Assembly (NCBI GenBank): GCA_017999915.1
Contig: JAGNKX010000001.1
Span: 124,001-188,000, forward strand
Reading direction: 5' to 3'
Length of the DNA: 64,000 bases
From: Spirochaetota bacterium
GTDB lineage: Bacteria > Spirochaetota > UBA4802 > UBA5550
The stretch's first letter is position 1. Every line of letters begins with the position of its first letter. Of this stretch, positions 1 through 9,965 are shown one piece after another. The translations under genes and the position numbers were made by a program. The notes under the pieces are model-generated. The model was not told the origin of the DNA. It saw only the letters and a program-made list of their open reading frames with translations, and did not search any database.

Positions 1-2023
1 ACCACGCGTCCGACCAGTTGGAGGTGGAGCCGGTTTTGCCGGCGCCCTTCTTGGCATAGCCGCCCTTGATGCGGATCCCCTCGGTGGCTGTACCGCTATC
101 CACGACCTTCATCATGAGCTGCGTCATGATCCAGGCGACGTCCTCGCTGATGACCTGTATCGTGCCGTTCTTGGCTTTCCGGGCGAGGATCTCTCCCACC
201 TCCCGCTCGATATTCGCCACCTCGTTGCCGTCCCGGTCGACCACATAGCGCACGGCAAAGGGAATGACGTCCTTGCCCCGGTTGGCGTAAATTGCGTAGC
301 CGGTGGCCATCTCGAAGGGCGTCAGCTCGGACGTTCCCAGTGCAATAGTCGGGTTCGCGCCGAATTCCGTGGGCGGCACCTTGGTCATCTTCGAGGCGTA
401 GTCTATGATCCTGTCGGGCCCCAGCAGGTCGTAGAGCCTGATCGATATGACATTGATGGAGGCGGACAGGGCGTTGCTCACCGGCACCATGCCGCGGTAC
501 TCGCCCTCGTAGTTGCCCGGTGTCCAGGTGTTGCCGATGGCGTCCACATCGAGGATGGGCGCGTCGGGAAGGTTAGTCTCCGTGGTCACCAGCCTGTTCT
601 CGATGGCGGCGCCGTACACGAAGGGCTTGAAGGACGAGCCGGGCTGCCGCCTGGCCTGGACGGAGCGATTGTACTGGTTCTGGACCTCGAACTTGGAGCC
701 TCCCACCATGGCCTTGATGTAGCTGCTGAAGGGCTCGATGGCGATAATGGCCCCCTCGACGTTCATGACGGAGGAGAGTCCCGTGATCTGGGAATGGTAC
801 GCCTCCAGGGACTTGCTGCATCCCGGCGCCTCCGTGAAGAGGGACAGTATCTCCGCCGCGTCGAGGAGATCGTCGGCCATCGTCTGCTTGAAGGCGCCCT
901 CGCCGTCACGGCTGATCGCAACCGACGGGAGAGGGAAAATCATCCGCAGGCCCTCGAAGGAGTCGATCATGCCCGTTTCCATGGCGATGGTCTTGGTCAC
1001 CGCGCCTTTTACCGAAACCGAGTTCTGCTTCTTCAGGGCGTCTTTTAAAACCCTCTCGGCGATCTTCTGCTCGCGCAGGTTGAGGGTCGTGTACACGCTC
1101 AGTCCGTCGTTGTAGACCATCTCATTGCCGAAGCGCGACACGAGGATCTGCCGCACGTAGTCGGTGAAGTACGGGGCCTTGTCCTGAAACTTCGACCGCG
1201 CCGTCTTGGTCGGATAATCCATGATGATCGATTCGACGAAGGCGGGCCAGAACTCCTCGTAGATGTGGTCCGCCTTTTTCCTGTCGAGGTAACCCTGGTC
1301 AACCATGCGGTTCAGGGTGTCGCGGTTCTTGGCCATGGCCCGCCGCGGGTACTTGATGGGCGACAGGCCGTTGGGACGCGTCGGCAGGCCGGCCAGCACG
1401 GAGCTCTCGATGGCGTTGATATACTTGACGTTCTTGTGAAAGAAGAAGCGCGAGGCGGCGGCGACGCCATGGCACCCGTGGCCGAAATAGATCTGGTTGA
1501 AATACATCTCCAGGATCTCTTCCTTCGTGAAGCGCTTCTCTATCTGGAGCGCCAGGATCGCCTCCAGGGCCTTGCGGCCGAAGGTTCGCTCCCCCGAGGT
1601 AAAGAGCCGCTTGGCCAGCTGCTGGGTGATGGTGGAGCCGCCCTGGGAAATCACCGGCCTGAAGGATTTGATCGAGGCGATGATATTCTTGCCCATGGCC
1701 CGCGCAATGGCAGGCGGTGAAATGCCGAAGTGGTCGTAAAAGTCCTGGTCCTCCGCCGACAGGAAGGCGTTCACCAGGCAGGGGGGAAGGTCCTCGAAGG
1801 ACACGGGATAGCGCCGCTGCTGGAACAGCTCAGCGATCACCTCGCCGTTTACGTCATAGATCCGCGTAGGGATGCTGGGCTGAAAGGCCTTCAGGTTCTC
1901 GATGCCGGAGTAGTTTTTGATCTCGGCGGTGACAAAGCCGAACATGAGCCCCCCCAGGAGGCAGAGGCCCATGAACACCTTCAGTGCGATCGTTTCTATC
2001 TTGAGTAAATCAATCTTTTCCAT
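1..2023 (-). CDS. mrcA: Penicillin-binding protein 1A, bifunctional peptidoglycan synthase (3' end outside window)
   Basis: Polymerises lipid II into glycan strands and cross-links the peptides at the outer face of the inner membrane. About 674 residues are visible. Start ATG at 2023, then one N-terminal membrane helix (about residues 12-32). The GT51 transglycosylase domain shows EDQDFYDHFG at 91-100 (catalytic Glu) and GGSTITQQLAKRLF near 128-141. The transpeptidase domain shows the SxxK box (QPGSSFKPF, near residue 460), an SxN box (SIN) and the KTG box (GKTGSTSN), which lies only a few codons before the window edge. The C-terminal tail is therefore missing here. All expected motifs are intact, so I see no sign of decay. 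A family assignment as class A PBP is secure; 1A versus another class A paralogue is inferred. Confidence 0.93.
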   Translation of the reverse strand, partial: MEKIDLLKIETIALKVFMGLCLLGGLMFGFVTAEIKNYSGIENLKAFQPSIPTRIYDVNGEVIAELFQQRRYPVSFEDLPPCLVNAFLSAEDQDFYDHFGISPPAIARAMGKNIIASIKSFRPVISQGGSTITQQLAKRLFTSGERTFGRKALEAILALQIEKRFTKEEILEMYFNQIYFGHGCHGVAAASRFFFHKNVKYINAIESSVLAGLPTRPNGLSPIKYPRRAMAKNRDTLNRMVDQGYLDRKKADHIYEEFWPAFVESIIMDYPTKTARSKFQDKAPYFTDYVRQILVSRFGNEMVYNDGLSVYTTLNLREQKIAERVLKDALKKQNSVSVKGAVTKTIAMETGMIDSFEGLRMIFPLPSVAISRDGEGAFKQTMADDLLDAAEILSLFTEAPGCSKSLEAYHSQITGLSSVMNVEGAIIAIEPFSSYIKAMVGGSKFEVQNQYNRSVQARRQPGSSFKPFVYGAAIENRLVTTETNLPDAPILDVDAIGNTWTPGNYEGEYRGMVPVSNALSASINVISIRLYDLLGPDRIIDYASKMTKVPPTEFGANPTIALGTSELTPFEMATGYAIYANRGKDVIPFAVRYVVDRDGNEVANIEREVGEILARKAKNGTIQVISEDVAWIMTQLMMKVVDSGTATEGIRIKGGYAKKGAGKTGSTSNWSDAW

Positions 2024-2111
2024 TAGACGCAATTCCTGAAAACACGATTCTTCACAAGCATCCGATTCAAATCAACACAAGACCCTATCAGGGCCATTCT
2101 AATCGGGATGA

Positions 2112-2318
2112 TCACACTTCCTTCCTGATTATCTTTACCAGATGGGCCACCAGGAACAGGATCACGAAGGCTACGGCCACCCATATGAAAATATAAAACA
2201 GGACATGTAAAATGACACCGAGTACTTTTACGACAAAGGGTAATACGTAGAAAAATAACAGAAATAATGACGCCACAATCCCTATATAATAGAAGATCTT
2301 CTTAACTGAGTCATCCAT
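2112..2318 (-). CDS. Small two-helix membrane protein, unknown function
   Basis: 68 residues, starting MDDSVKKIFYY. I chose the ATG at 2318 because AGAGG lies 8 nt upstream; a longer reading from 2354 has no ribosome binding site. Two hydrophobic stretches (about 9-30 and 33-60) followed by a basic end (KIIRKEV) indicate an inner-membrane protein with both ends in the cytoplasm. It lies upstream of the PBP1A gene on the same strand with an 88-bp gap, so cotranscription is possible. I do not recognise a family. Confidence 0.6.
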   Translation of the reverse strand: MDDSVKKIFYYIGIVASLFLLFFYVLPFVVKVLGVILHVLFYIFIWVAVAFVILFLVAHLVKIIRKEV

Positions 2319-2476
2319 AACAACGACCTCTGCAACAGATAAAATATGCACCACTAATTAATTTCACGCCAATAAATCAAATATTTTTTATAAATATTGA
2401 TTTTTTCTTGATTTAATAGCTTAAAAACAAGGCAATCTTGATAACCTTTAAGGTCTCATTATAGCTATAGTAAAAA

Positions 2477-4141
2477 ATGATGCATAAATCCGCCAATCCC
2501 TTCCCCTGGATCATAATCCACCTGGGGTGCGCCATTCTTATCACTCTCTTCCTCATAGCGGCAATAAACCATGTCGGATATGATATCATTGCCATATACC
2601 TCCGGACGTCCCGCCGATCCTACCCTGTTCTGTTCTTCTCCCTCTGCGGCGTGTTCATCATTCTGAACATCCTGCTGTCGGCCCGAGCAGCCGGAGCCTA
2701 TATAAAAAAGAAACGATACATGAGTTTTCGGGCCGCGGCGGCGGTCACTGTCGCCATGGCGGTGATGTTCCTTTCCCTGGCCGAACCATTTCTCAGGATG
2801 CAGCGTCGGCCGGCGAATGCCGCTGAGTCATCGGCACGGGAGCGATTCTGGGCGGCCCTAGGGCCGGTGGTCCAGTTCGGCCCCTTTGTCGACCGGAGGA
2901 CAGATTCGTCCTCCTCCATGGTGATCTGGTACTTTGACCCCTTGAGAAAAGAAGAGCCGGCGATACTGCGCTACGGCAGAAACCCCCTGCCGGCCGCCAT
3001 GGTGTCATTGCCCGAGGCGGCCGGCGACGGAAAGCGCCACGAGTTCCATCTCACCGGGTTGTCGCCGGCCACCCGCTACTACTACCGGGTCCCCGCCTTC
3101 GGTGATACTGTACACTCCTTCATAACGGGCCCGCCTCCCGGGTCCGGCGCTCCCTTCAGTTTCATTGCCGTTGGCGATACCGACAGCTCACGGAAAGGCG
3201 GTTACGGCTACTCCTATCTTGAAAACGTGATGAAGGCGGCAGCCGCAACATACCGGGATCGCGGCCAGGAGCCTGCATTTCTGATACACGCCGGAGACAT
3301 GGTGCGCACCGGGGCAGATATTGACGCGTGGCATCACTTTTTTTCAACGCTCCCCCTGATCGACTCGATACCCATGGCGGTGACCCCGGGAAACCATGAC
3401 TACCTGGTGGACCGGGGCGCCAACTTCCATTACTTCTTCGGACAGCCGGATTATTTTACCGTCGATTACGGCGACGCGCGACTGTTCTTCATCCATCCCT
3501 TTGACGGCCCGGGAACCACCCTGGACGGGCCCGTCATCACCACCGGGAAGGAACAGTACCGCTGGCTGCGCCGGGAGCTGGCCCGCGGCTCCGGCAGGAA
3601 GTGGACCATCGTCGTCATCCACACCCCGATCCTTTCAACGGGAGATTACGGCGTGAACGAGCTCCTGGCGGCCCAGTATCTCCAGCTCTTCAGAGAGCAC
3701 CGGGTCGACCTGGTCATCTCCGGCCATGACCACAACTTCGATTCGTATCACGTTGACGAAAGGGCCGATTGGGGAGGCACCCTTTACATTGTAACGGGAA
3801 CCGGTGGGTCCACCGTCGACTCATACATCATGGATCGTCCGTCACGGCGCTGGCTCCACTGGCGCCATGACAGGAATTCGCCCCATGGCCTGTACCAGCG
3901 CGATCCTTACACCAGGGCCTATCACCGCTACGGTGAGCTTTCCTGGGGTTATACCGACGTTGAAGTTCGAAGCAACGCCCTGTCCGTGTCCTATTACCGG
4001 TGGCTCGATTTGGAATCATTCATAGGAATCACCGGCCAGGACAGACACCGGTGGGACATGGTCTATTTGAGCAATGACGAACTGGCACGGAACAACCTGC
4101 TTCAGGCGACCAGGGTAAAACAAATTGACAAGAAAAAATAA
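2477..4141 (+). CDS. Membrane-anchored metallophosphoesterase (purple acid phosphatase-like)
   Basis: 554 residues. Three N-terminal membrane helices (about 10-35, 48-72, 83-107) precede a fibronectin-III-like segment (about 150-215, with GLSPATRYYYRVPA) typical of purple acid phosphatase-like enzymes. The calcineurin-like metallophosphoesterase domain follows, with the metal-binding motifs in order: GDTDSS, HAGDM, GNHD, a lone His in VVIHTP, and GHDHNFD. The catalytic domain should face the periplasm. The substrate cannot be read from the sequence. It precedes a phosphoglycerol transferase by 39 bp on the same strand, so the pair may act together on envelope phospho-glycans (inference). The ribosome binding site is weak; an alternative start is the second codon region. 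Confidence 0.85.
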   Translation: MMHKSANPFPWIIIHLGCAILITLFLIAAINHVGYDIIAIYLRTSRRSYPVLFFSLCGVFIILNILLSARAAGAYIKKKRYMSFRAAAAVTVAMAVMFLSLAEPFLRMQRRPANAAESSARERFWAALGPVVQFGPFVDRRTDSSSSMVIWYFDPLRKEEPAILRYGRNPLPAAMVSLPEAAGDGKRHEFHLTGLSPATRYYYRVPAFGDTVHSFITGPPPGSGAPFSFIAVGDTDSSRKGGYGYSYLENVMKAAAATYRDRGQEPAFLIHAGDMVRTGADIDAWHHFFSTLPLIDSIPMAVTPGNHDYLVDRGANFHYFFGQPDYFTVDYGDARLFFIHPFDGPGTTLDGPVITTGKEQYRWLRRELARGSGRKWTIVVIHTPILSTGDYGVNELLAAQYLQLFREHRVDLVISGHDHNFDSYHVDERADWGGTLYIVTGTGGSTVDSYIMDRPSRRWLHWRHDRNSPHGLYQRDPYTRAYHRYGELSWGYTDVEVRSNALSVSYYRWLDLESFIGITGQDRHRWDMVYLSNDELARNNLLQATRVKQIDKKK

Positions 4142-4180
4142 ACCTGTCACTGAAACATCATACTGCAAGGAAGAGCCATA

Positions 4181-6076
4181 ATGGAGCTGAAAACCATAAC
4201 CGGCACCCCGGGACGGTGCCGCCAATTTATCCGTGACCGGCTCCCTCTCGACTTCGGATTCATGAGCGGCCTGACAGCCGCGCTCATGGCCTATTTCCTG
4301 TTCATGTTCCAGAGGCGCTACGGTATCAGGCCCTTCGATCTATCCTTTACGTCGGCATTCTACATATGTTACAGCTTCTTCACCGCATTCATAGCCGCAC
4401 AGCTGATCAACCTGGCTTCGCACCGCCTGAGGCCGCTGCGCCTTGCCATGAACATCCTGTTCATGGCCCTCTTCGTGCTGATTCATTCCTACCATCTTAT
4501 CACCCACATACCCCTGGACTCCGGCCTCATCATCGACAACTTTACCCTCGGCTTCTACGGAGAGTCCTGGTATACCATCATCGGGGTCTTTCCGCCGGCA
4601 CTCTTCATCGGCCTCGGCATATTCATTGTTATCCTCCTTATAATCCACTGGAGGAAGGGAATCCTCTGGTCGCCCCGGCACTACCGCAATGGCGGTGTAA
4701 AAACCGCTGTCGCCGCCGCCCTCTATGCCCTGGTCCTGATCCTGCCCCTGCGGACCCATGACGAATTCACCGGCCTGCTGCGGGGTCTCGTGCGCTATCC
4801 CTTCCAGGACCCGATGTCCCATGTCAGCGTCACCGGTTATCCTTATTTGAAGAACTTCACGGCGACGCCGGGATTGCAAAGGGGTGCGGCCAAACCGAAC
4901 ATCATCCTGGTGATGGTCGAATCGTATAACGCCAATGTTATCATGAAAAAAACCCCGGACGGCAGGGAGATAACGCCGGTCTTCAACTCCCTTATCCGCA
5001 GCGGCGTGTACGCCGAGCGTTTTTACGGCAATTCCGTCCAAACCTGCAAGGGCCAGGCCGCAACGCTCCTTTCGGTCATTCCCAGCATCCGCGGAAAGAT
5101 ATTCACTTCCTTTCCGGAACTCTCCTTCAAGGCCCTTCCCGCGATTCTCGGTGATGCCGGGTATGAAACCCTGTTCATGCAGGGGGCGGAAAGCCTCGCC
5201 TTCGATAACACCGAGGCCGTCATGAGAAAGGCCGGCTTCAACGATATTCATTCAGCCTATGAATTCATTACCGATGGGGACAAGGGCCAGGTCTGGGGTT
5301 GGGGCCCCGAAGACAGCCTTTTTTACCGGATATGCCTCAGGCGCATGGATGAGATCCACGGGAAGAACGGCGGGAAGCCGATCTTCGCAACCCTGGCTAC
5401 AACATCCAACCACATGTGGTTCGACCATGTGCCAAAAGACAAGCGCAAGATGTATCCCGATCCCCGGGACATTGCCCAGCGCTACGCCAATTCGATACAT
5501 CTCTCCGACCAGGGCCTGCAGGAACTATTGAAGGGCATTGCCGCGCGTCCCTGGCTGGCGGACACGGTCCTGATCATTACGGGGGACCACAGCTTTCCCC
5601 TGGATGAGCATGGCATTTCGCATAATGAGATCGGCTTCTACGAGGAGCTCTTCCGCACTCCCTTGCTGATCCTCTGGAAGGACCGGCTCCGACCGCGGGT
5701 AATCAACGGGCCCTTTTCCCAGCTTAACATAGCTCCCACGGTCCTGGATATGGCGGGCATAGCCGGAGTAAAGACACATTTTCTCGGCCAGTCACTGCTT
5801 TCCCCCGGAGCTGTACCAAAACCGGTGTACCTTGTCCAGCCCTATAACGGTCAGTACCTTGGCGTGGTGGCCTATCCATTCAAGTATGTACGCCATACCG
5901 AAACAGGCAAAGAATACCTTTTCAATCTACAGCTTGATCCCAATGAAGAGAACAACCTTGTTGGCCGATCAAGCCGGAAGGTATTGGCATTATTACGCAG
6001 GGGACTCCGCGATATTTACGTGAACCAGAAGGTGCTTACCTCGAACAGGCTGTGGCCGCCAGGGAAAGGGGAATAA
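4181..6076 (+). CDS. LtaS/OpgB-type phosphoglycerol transferase (sulfatase superfamily)
   Basis: 631 residues. Five N-terminal membrane helices (through about residue 200) are followed by an alkaline-phosphatase/sulfatase fold. Metal-site motifs are visible: MVESYN (Glu ligand), QTCKGQAATL (the Thr sits where the phosphoryl-accepting nucleophile is in the family), TTSNHMWFD, ITGDHS and a following SHNE. Family members move sn-glycerol-1-phosphate from phosphatidylglycerol onto lipoteichoic acid, or onto osmoregulated periplasmic glucans in diderms; the latter is more likely here. AAGGAAGAGCC precedes the ATG. Same-strand and 39 bp behind the metallophosphoesterase, so a two-gene envelope operon is likely. 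Confidence 0.85.
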   Translation: MELKTITGTPGRCRQFIRDRLPLDFGFMSGLTAALMAYFLFMFQRRYGIRPFDLSFTSAFYICYSFFTAFIAAQLINLASHRLRPLRLAMNILFMALFVLIHSYHLITHIPLDSGLIIDNFTLGFYGESWYTIIGVFPPALFIGLGIFIVILLIIHWRKGILWSPRHYRNGGVKTAVAAALYALVLILPLRTHDEFTGLLRGLVRYPFQDPMSHVSVTGYPYLKNFTATPGLQRGAAKPNIILVMVESYNANVIMKKTPDGREITPVFNSLIRSGVYAERFYGNSVQTCKGQAATLLSVIPSIRGKIFTSFPELSFKALPAILGDAGYETLFMQGAESLAFDNTEAVMRKAGFNDIHSAYEFITDGDKGQVWGWGPEDSLFYRICLRRMDEIHGKNGGKPIFATLATTSNHMWFDHVPKDKRKMYPDPRDIAQRYANSIHLSDQGLQELLKGIAARPWLADTVLIITGDHSFPLDEHGISHNEIGFYEELFRTPLLILWKDRLRPRVINGPFSQLNIAPTVLDMAGIAGVKTHFLGQSLLSPGAVPKPVYLVQPYNGQYLGVVAYPFKYVRHTETGKEYLFNLQLDPNEENNLVGRSSRKVLALLRRGLRDIYVNQKVLTSNRLWPPGKGE

Positions 6077-6091
6077 AACTGCACATTCCTT

Positions 6092-6463
6092 CTACTTAAG
6101 AACCAGCTTCACCTTTGTCCCTGCGGTAAGATGCTCCACTTTCTTACCATTGACCACCATAGAGCTCTTTTCCTCCGTCACCTGTACCACGGCAACGGAG
6201 CCTTTCAGGCTCTTGAGCTTGCCTTCAGCGGCATGAAGCCACCCGGTGGTTTCCATCCCGAATAAATTTTTAGTGAAAAACTTATAGACGCCGAGCGCCG
6301 CCCCTCCATCAATCACAGGCGCGCTGTCAAGCCGGACCGTCACGACCCGGCCAGCTTTCCCGACCACCGTGCCGGTATATTCAATAACCTGTGCGGCACT
6401 ATTCGATCCTATAAGTAAAATGGTAATGATAGATGCTCCGATCAATCCAGATATCATTCTCAT
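6092..6463 (-). CDS. Small exported protein, unknown function
   Basis: 123 residues from ATG 6463, chosen because AGGAG lies 7 nt upstream; the open frame extends to 6532 without a better site. The N-terminus is a signal peptide (MRMISGLIGASIITILLIGSNSAAQ, probable cut after the Ala-Ala). The mature part of about 100 residues is rich in Val, Lys and Gly with alternating hydrophobic residues, consistent with a small beta-sheet protein. No known family recognised. Tail-to-tail with the phosphoglycerol transferase (15 bp apart) and downstream of the 6589-7131 lipoprotein, from which it is separated by a terminator. Confidence 0.65.
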   Translation of the reverse strand: MRMISGLIGASIITILLIGSNSAAQVIEYTGTVVGKAGRVVTVRLDSAPVIDGGAALGVYKFFTKNLFGMETTGWLHAAEGKLKSLKGSVAVVQVTEEKSSMVVNGKKVEHLTAGTKVKLVLK

Positions 6464-6514
6464 ACTATTTCTCCTATGGGTTTTCATCATGGGTCCCGAC
6501 CGATAAATCAAAAA

Positions 6515-6559
6515 GGGCTGTCTTAAAACCACACTCTGGAATGTGATATAAGACAGCCC
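6515..6559 (-). terminator. Rho-independent terminator after the 6589-7131 lipoprotein gene
   Basis: Read on the minus strand: an 11-bp perfect stem GGGCTGTCTTA / TAAGACAGCCC with a 23-nt loop, followed at once by TTTTTGATTT. It sits 30 bp past the stop codon of the lipoprotein gene. Confidence 0.85.
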
Positions 6560-6588
6560 GGAGTTCTCGTGAACTATCGCGCGATAGT

Positions 6589-7131
6589 CTACAGGTTCTT
6601 CTCCACATTGTTCTCGCGGTAAACGATCTTGTCGGGATAAATCTGTATATATTCAAAGGCCTTGAATTTCTTTCCCTTGATGACGGTGTCTTCGCCTAAC
6701 TGGGCCTGAATGAACAAGACCGAGTACGTAGGCTTACCGCCCATGGTGCCGCTGGCCACACCGGGCTCTATGCGGGTCATGGCGGGAAGCTCCACTCCCA
6801 TGACCTTATGCTTTTCATTTATGGTTATGACCGAGGGCATTTCAGGCTTTTCAAAAATGATGCTGTCATTATATTGCAGCAGCGTCCCCTTCTTAAAAAC
6901 ATAGGGGAAGGCCTTGCCGTAATTGATGTCCGCGACGGGCTGGTCCGCCCCCAGCGTAACAGTGGCCAGGAGACCCTTATCCTTCGTCTTAATTGCAGAC
7001 CCGGCGGTAAAGGTGGTGCCCTGAATCACTTCACTTTTAGATAAAACACGTTCATCTCCCTGCTGGCCCCCTTTCTTGCAGGCCATAGCGGCAACCAAGA
7101 CAACAATCGATAAAAGGAATAAACGTTTCAA
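6589..7131 (-). CDS. Periplasmic lipoprotein, unknown function
   Basis: 180 residues. The start is a TTG codon at 7131, supported by a full AGGAGG six nt upstream; no ATG fits as well. Signal peptide MKRLFLLSIVVLVAAMAC gives a lipobox ending AMAC, so the Cys at 18 would be lipidated. The mature protein looks like a beta-rich periplasmic domain and mentions no catalytic motif I recognise. It is followed by a clear terminator (6515-6559), so it forms a single-gene transcript. Confidence 0.75.
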   Translation of the reverse strand: MKRLFLLSIVVLVAAMACKKGGQQGDERVLSKSEVIQGTTFTAGSAIKTKDKGLLATVTLGADQPVADINYGKAFPYVFKKGTLLQYNDSIIFEKPEMPSVITINEKHKVMGVELPAMTRIEPGVASGTMGGKPTYSVLFIQAQLGEDTVIKGKKFKAFEYIQIYPDKIVYRENNVEKNL

Positions 7132-7317
7132 TACAAGCCTCCTTAATAATGTAGTATTATTTCTTAATTATCCATTTTGCACTATTTTATTAATAATTCA
7201 ACAACTTTATAGGATGCATAACACAGATAGTCCCTTGAGATCATAGGGCCGGCATTTCGCGTGTGACGCCTGAAACATCCGCGATGTTACCAAACCGTCA
7301 TGATTACAGAAGTTAGC

Positions 7318-7346
7318 TTGACTGAAAATTAAAAATCTGATATATT
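7318..7346 (+). promoter_or_regulatory. Sigma-70 type promoter of the glycyl-radical enzyme operon
   Basis: TTGACT at 7318-7323 and TATATT at 7341-7346, with a 17-bp spacer. The start codon lies 40 bp further on. Confidence 0.7.
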
Positions 7347-7385
7347 ACATATAAAAGCACAGTTACAGACCGTGGAGGTATGATC

Positions 7386-9896
7386 ATGCAATCGGCAGAA
7401 AAGAGCGCCTTTAAGATAAAAACCCCCAGCGGCCTGTCAGGGCGGGTCCAGTGGCTCCGGGACTATTATTTCCGCGGGGCGGACCGGCCCTGGACCAACG
7501 AACAGACCTCCTGGACCACCGGCGCGCCCTGGGACACGGTGTACAACGAGATGACCTATTACATCGTGCCGGAGACCTACATGCTCCAGCAGACCCTCCG
7601 CTCCTCCTTCAAGCTGGCGGCCCGCGAGGTGAGGCTCGTCCCCGAATTCTGGTCATGGAGCCTGCCGGAGCGCCGGGCCTGGTTCACCAGGGAGGTGATG
7701 GTGAATTATCTGCCGCAAGAGATACTCCCCGGCGACCTCATCGCCGGCGGCCGCTTCAACGTCCAATGCTCTCTCTGCCTCACAAAAGAAGAAAGCGACG
7801 AATTCGACTCGATGATCCTCGGGAAAAAAGGGGCCCGCGCCCTGGTTCAGTGGTTCCATGACCACGGCTACGGCAACGCCGGGGCCACGAGCGGCCACCT
7901 CATTCCGGGGTACGAGCGCGCCCTTCACCTCGGGTGGAAGGGAATCCACGCTGACCTGGTTTCCCGGTTCAACGCCCTGCCGGCGGAAGAGCACCGGGGC
8001 CCCAGGGGAGCCCAGCTCCGGGCCATGATGACGGCAGCCACCATGCCCCGGGACCTGGCCGCGAAATACGCCGCCCTCTGCCGGGACCTGGCGGCGAAGG
8101 AGACAGAGTCGGCTAGGAAACGTGAGCTTGGCCAGATAGCTGAGAATCTCGGCCGCGTTCCCTGGGAGCCGCCGGTCACGTTCTGGGAGGCGGTGCAGGC
8201 CCTGTGGCTTACCCACATGCTCGTCATGAGCGACGAGAACTATCCAGGTCCGGGCGTCTCCTTCGGAAGGATCGACCAGTACCTCCTCCCCTACTGGGAG
8301 CGCTCCCTTGCCGAAGGAATGGACCGGGAATTCGGCAAGGAGATCCTCAGGTGCTTCTGGATCAAGTGCAACCACGCCTACGACGCCATGATTCGGACCG
8401 GCAACAACGGGATCACGGCCGGCTACGGACAGCTCATAACGCTTTCCGGCATGGGGCGGGACGGGAAGGACACGACCAACGATCTCACCTACGCCATGCT
8501 TGAGGTGATCGACGAGCTCTCGCCAATCCTTGAGCCGAAGCCGAACGTGCGCCTCCACAGGCAAAGCCCCGATGACCTGCTCGACAAGGTCATCGATATG
8601 ATCTCCTCAAGCCAGGGGGCGCCCTTTCTCCTGAACTTCGACGAGCGGTCCATGGCGGGCATGATGCTGGAAGGCCGCAGGGGCGGCCTCGGGCACCTCA
8701 TCAACGAGCACGACGTCGCGGACTATGCCCCCGTGGGGTGCCTTGAAAACACCATGGCGGGCAACGACCGCTCCGGCACCGTGGACAACAACATCAATCT
8801 CCTGAAGGCCGTCGAGCTGGCCCTGACCGGCGGAAAGGACCTGCTCCCCCACGTGGATATCATGACCGGCAAGGTCGAAAAGATCCGCAGGGACGGACCC
8901 GATACCGGCGACGCGACACGCTTCACATCCTGGGAGCAGTTCTGGAAGGCCTATCTGCGGCAGACGGCCTATATCATACAAAAATGCGTGGAGGTCCAGG
9001 AAGCGTCCGAATCGGCGCGGGCGAAATTCTTCCGCACCCCCTATCTCTCCTGCCTGGTGAAGGGCTGCGCGGACAAGGGGAAGGACGTGACCCAGGGCGG
9101 CGCCGAGATCAGCTTCACCACCATGGAGGCGGTCACCTTCGCCACCACCGTTGACTCCCTCCTAGCGATCAGGCACCTCGTGTTCGAAGAAAAAAAATGC
9201 ACTATAGCAGAGCTGATACAGGCCCTGAAGGACAACTGGGAAGGCCATGAAGTGCTGCAGGCCCTGGCAAAGAACCGGGCCCCCAAGTACGGCAGGGACG
9301 ACGACAACGCCGACCGCCTGGCCCTCGATGTGATGAAGGCCTGGACCGATGAGACCTGGAAGCATAAGACAAAATCGACGGGACGGCAGTTCAGGCCCGG
9401 CATGCTCTCGTGGAACTACTGGGCCGGCGACGGCTACATCATGGCGGCGAGCCCCGACGGAAGGCCCCGGGGAAAGTTCCTCTCCAACGCCATCTGCCCT
9501 TCCAACGGCGCGGACATCAACGGCCCGTCGGCCAATGCCAATTCCGTGGGCAAGGCCCTGGGGGGAAAAGCCACCGGCGGAGCCGGCGACTGGGGCGGCT
9601 ACCTGAACCTGCTCCCCAACGGAGCGAGCCACACCATCACCTTCAATCCCTCCATGGTGCGCGACCCGGAGCACCGCGGCAAGTTCAGGGCCTTTCTCCG
9701 GGGATACATTGAAAACGGCGGCACCGCCCTGCAGGTGAACATGCTTGACCCGGACGTCCTTCGCGACGCCCAGAAGCACCCCCAGGATTACCGGCACCTG
9801 CTGGTGCGCATCACCGGCTACAACGCCTACTTCGTAACCGTGGGCAAAGAGCTCCAGGACGAGGTGATCGCCCGGCTCAGCCACGCGCGGATGTGA
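7386..9896 (+). CDS. Glycyl-radical enzyme, PFL-like, CxE subgroup (substrate unknown)
   Basis: 836 residues from ATG 7386; GGAGG at 7374-7378 is well spaced for this codon but only 1 nt from the ATG at 7380. Glycyl-radical enzymes use a radical stored on a C-terminal Gly, passed to an active-site Cys, for anaerobic C-C, C-N or C-O chemistry. The radical site is RITGYNAYF (Gly811) and the thiyl Cys is in VGCLENTM (Cys452, Glu454). The C-x-E pattern is the one seen in 4-hydroxyphenylacetate decarboxylase and in the choline lyase/diol dehydratase enzymes, not the CC of pyruvate formate-lyase. After the Glu there is Asn, not the Pro common in dehydratases. The N-terminal region (WTTGAPWDTVYNE, YYIVPETYM) is unusual. 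First gene of a five-gene operon whose third gene is the matching activase. Decarboxylase or lyase activity cannot be told apart by eye. Confidence 0.88.
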   Translation: MQSAEKSAFKIKTPSGLSGRVQWLRDYYFRGADRPWTNEQTSWTTGAPWDTVYNEMTYYIVPETYMLQQTLRSSFKLAAREVRLVPEFWSWSLPERRAWFTREVMVNYLPQEILPGDLIAGGRFNVQCSLCLTKEESDEFDSMILGKKGARALVQWFHDHGYGNAGATSGHLIPGYERALHLGWKGIHADLVSRFNALPAEEHRGPRGAQLRAMMTAATMPRDLAAKYAALCRDLAAKETESARKRELGQIAENLGRVPWEPPVTFWEAVQALWLTHMLVMSDENYPGPGVSFGRIDQYLLPYWERSLAEGMDREFGKEILRCFWIKCNHAYDAMIRTGNNGITAGYGQLITLSGMGRDGKDTTNDLTYAMLEVIDELSPILEPKPNVRLHRQSPDDLLDKVIDMISSSQGAPFLLNFDERSMAGMMLEGRRGGLGHLINEHDVADYAPVGCLENTMAGNDRSGTVDNNINLLKAVELALTGGKDLLPHVDIMTGKVEKIRRDGPDTGDATRFTSWEQFWKAYLRQTAYIIQKCVEVQEASESARAKFFRTPYLSCLVKGCADKGKDVTQGGAEISFTTMEAVTFATTVDSLLAIRHLVFEEKKCTIAELIQALKDNWEGHEVLQALAKNRAPKYGRDDDNADRLALDVMKAWTDETWKHKTKSTGRQFRPGMLSWNYWAGDGYIMAASPDGRPRGKFLSNAICPSNGADINGPSANANSVGKALGGKATGGAGDWGGYLNLLPNGASHTITFNPSMVRDPEHRGKFRAFLRGYIENGGTALQVNMLDPDVLRDAQKHPQDYRHLLVRITGYNAYFVTVGKELQDEVIARLSHARM

Positions 9897-9965
9897 ACCG
9901 CGTGAAATTACCATTCGCGGTTTGGCGATGATGGGCCTCATTTCAACGAAGAGGTTATCCGGCAC

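Noticed and set aside
4340-5251. 303-codon minus-strand frame within the phosphoglycerol transferase gene
   Set aside because: Shadow of a conserved gene; no domain and no start signal.
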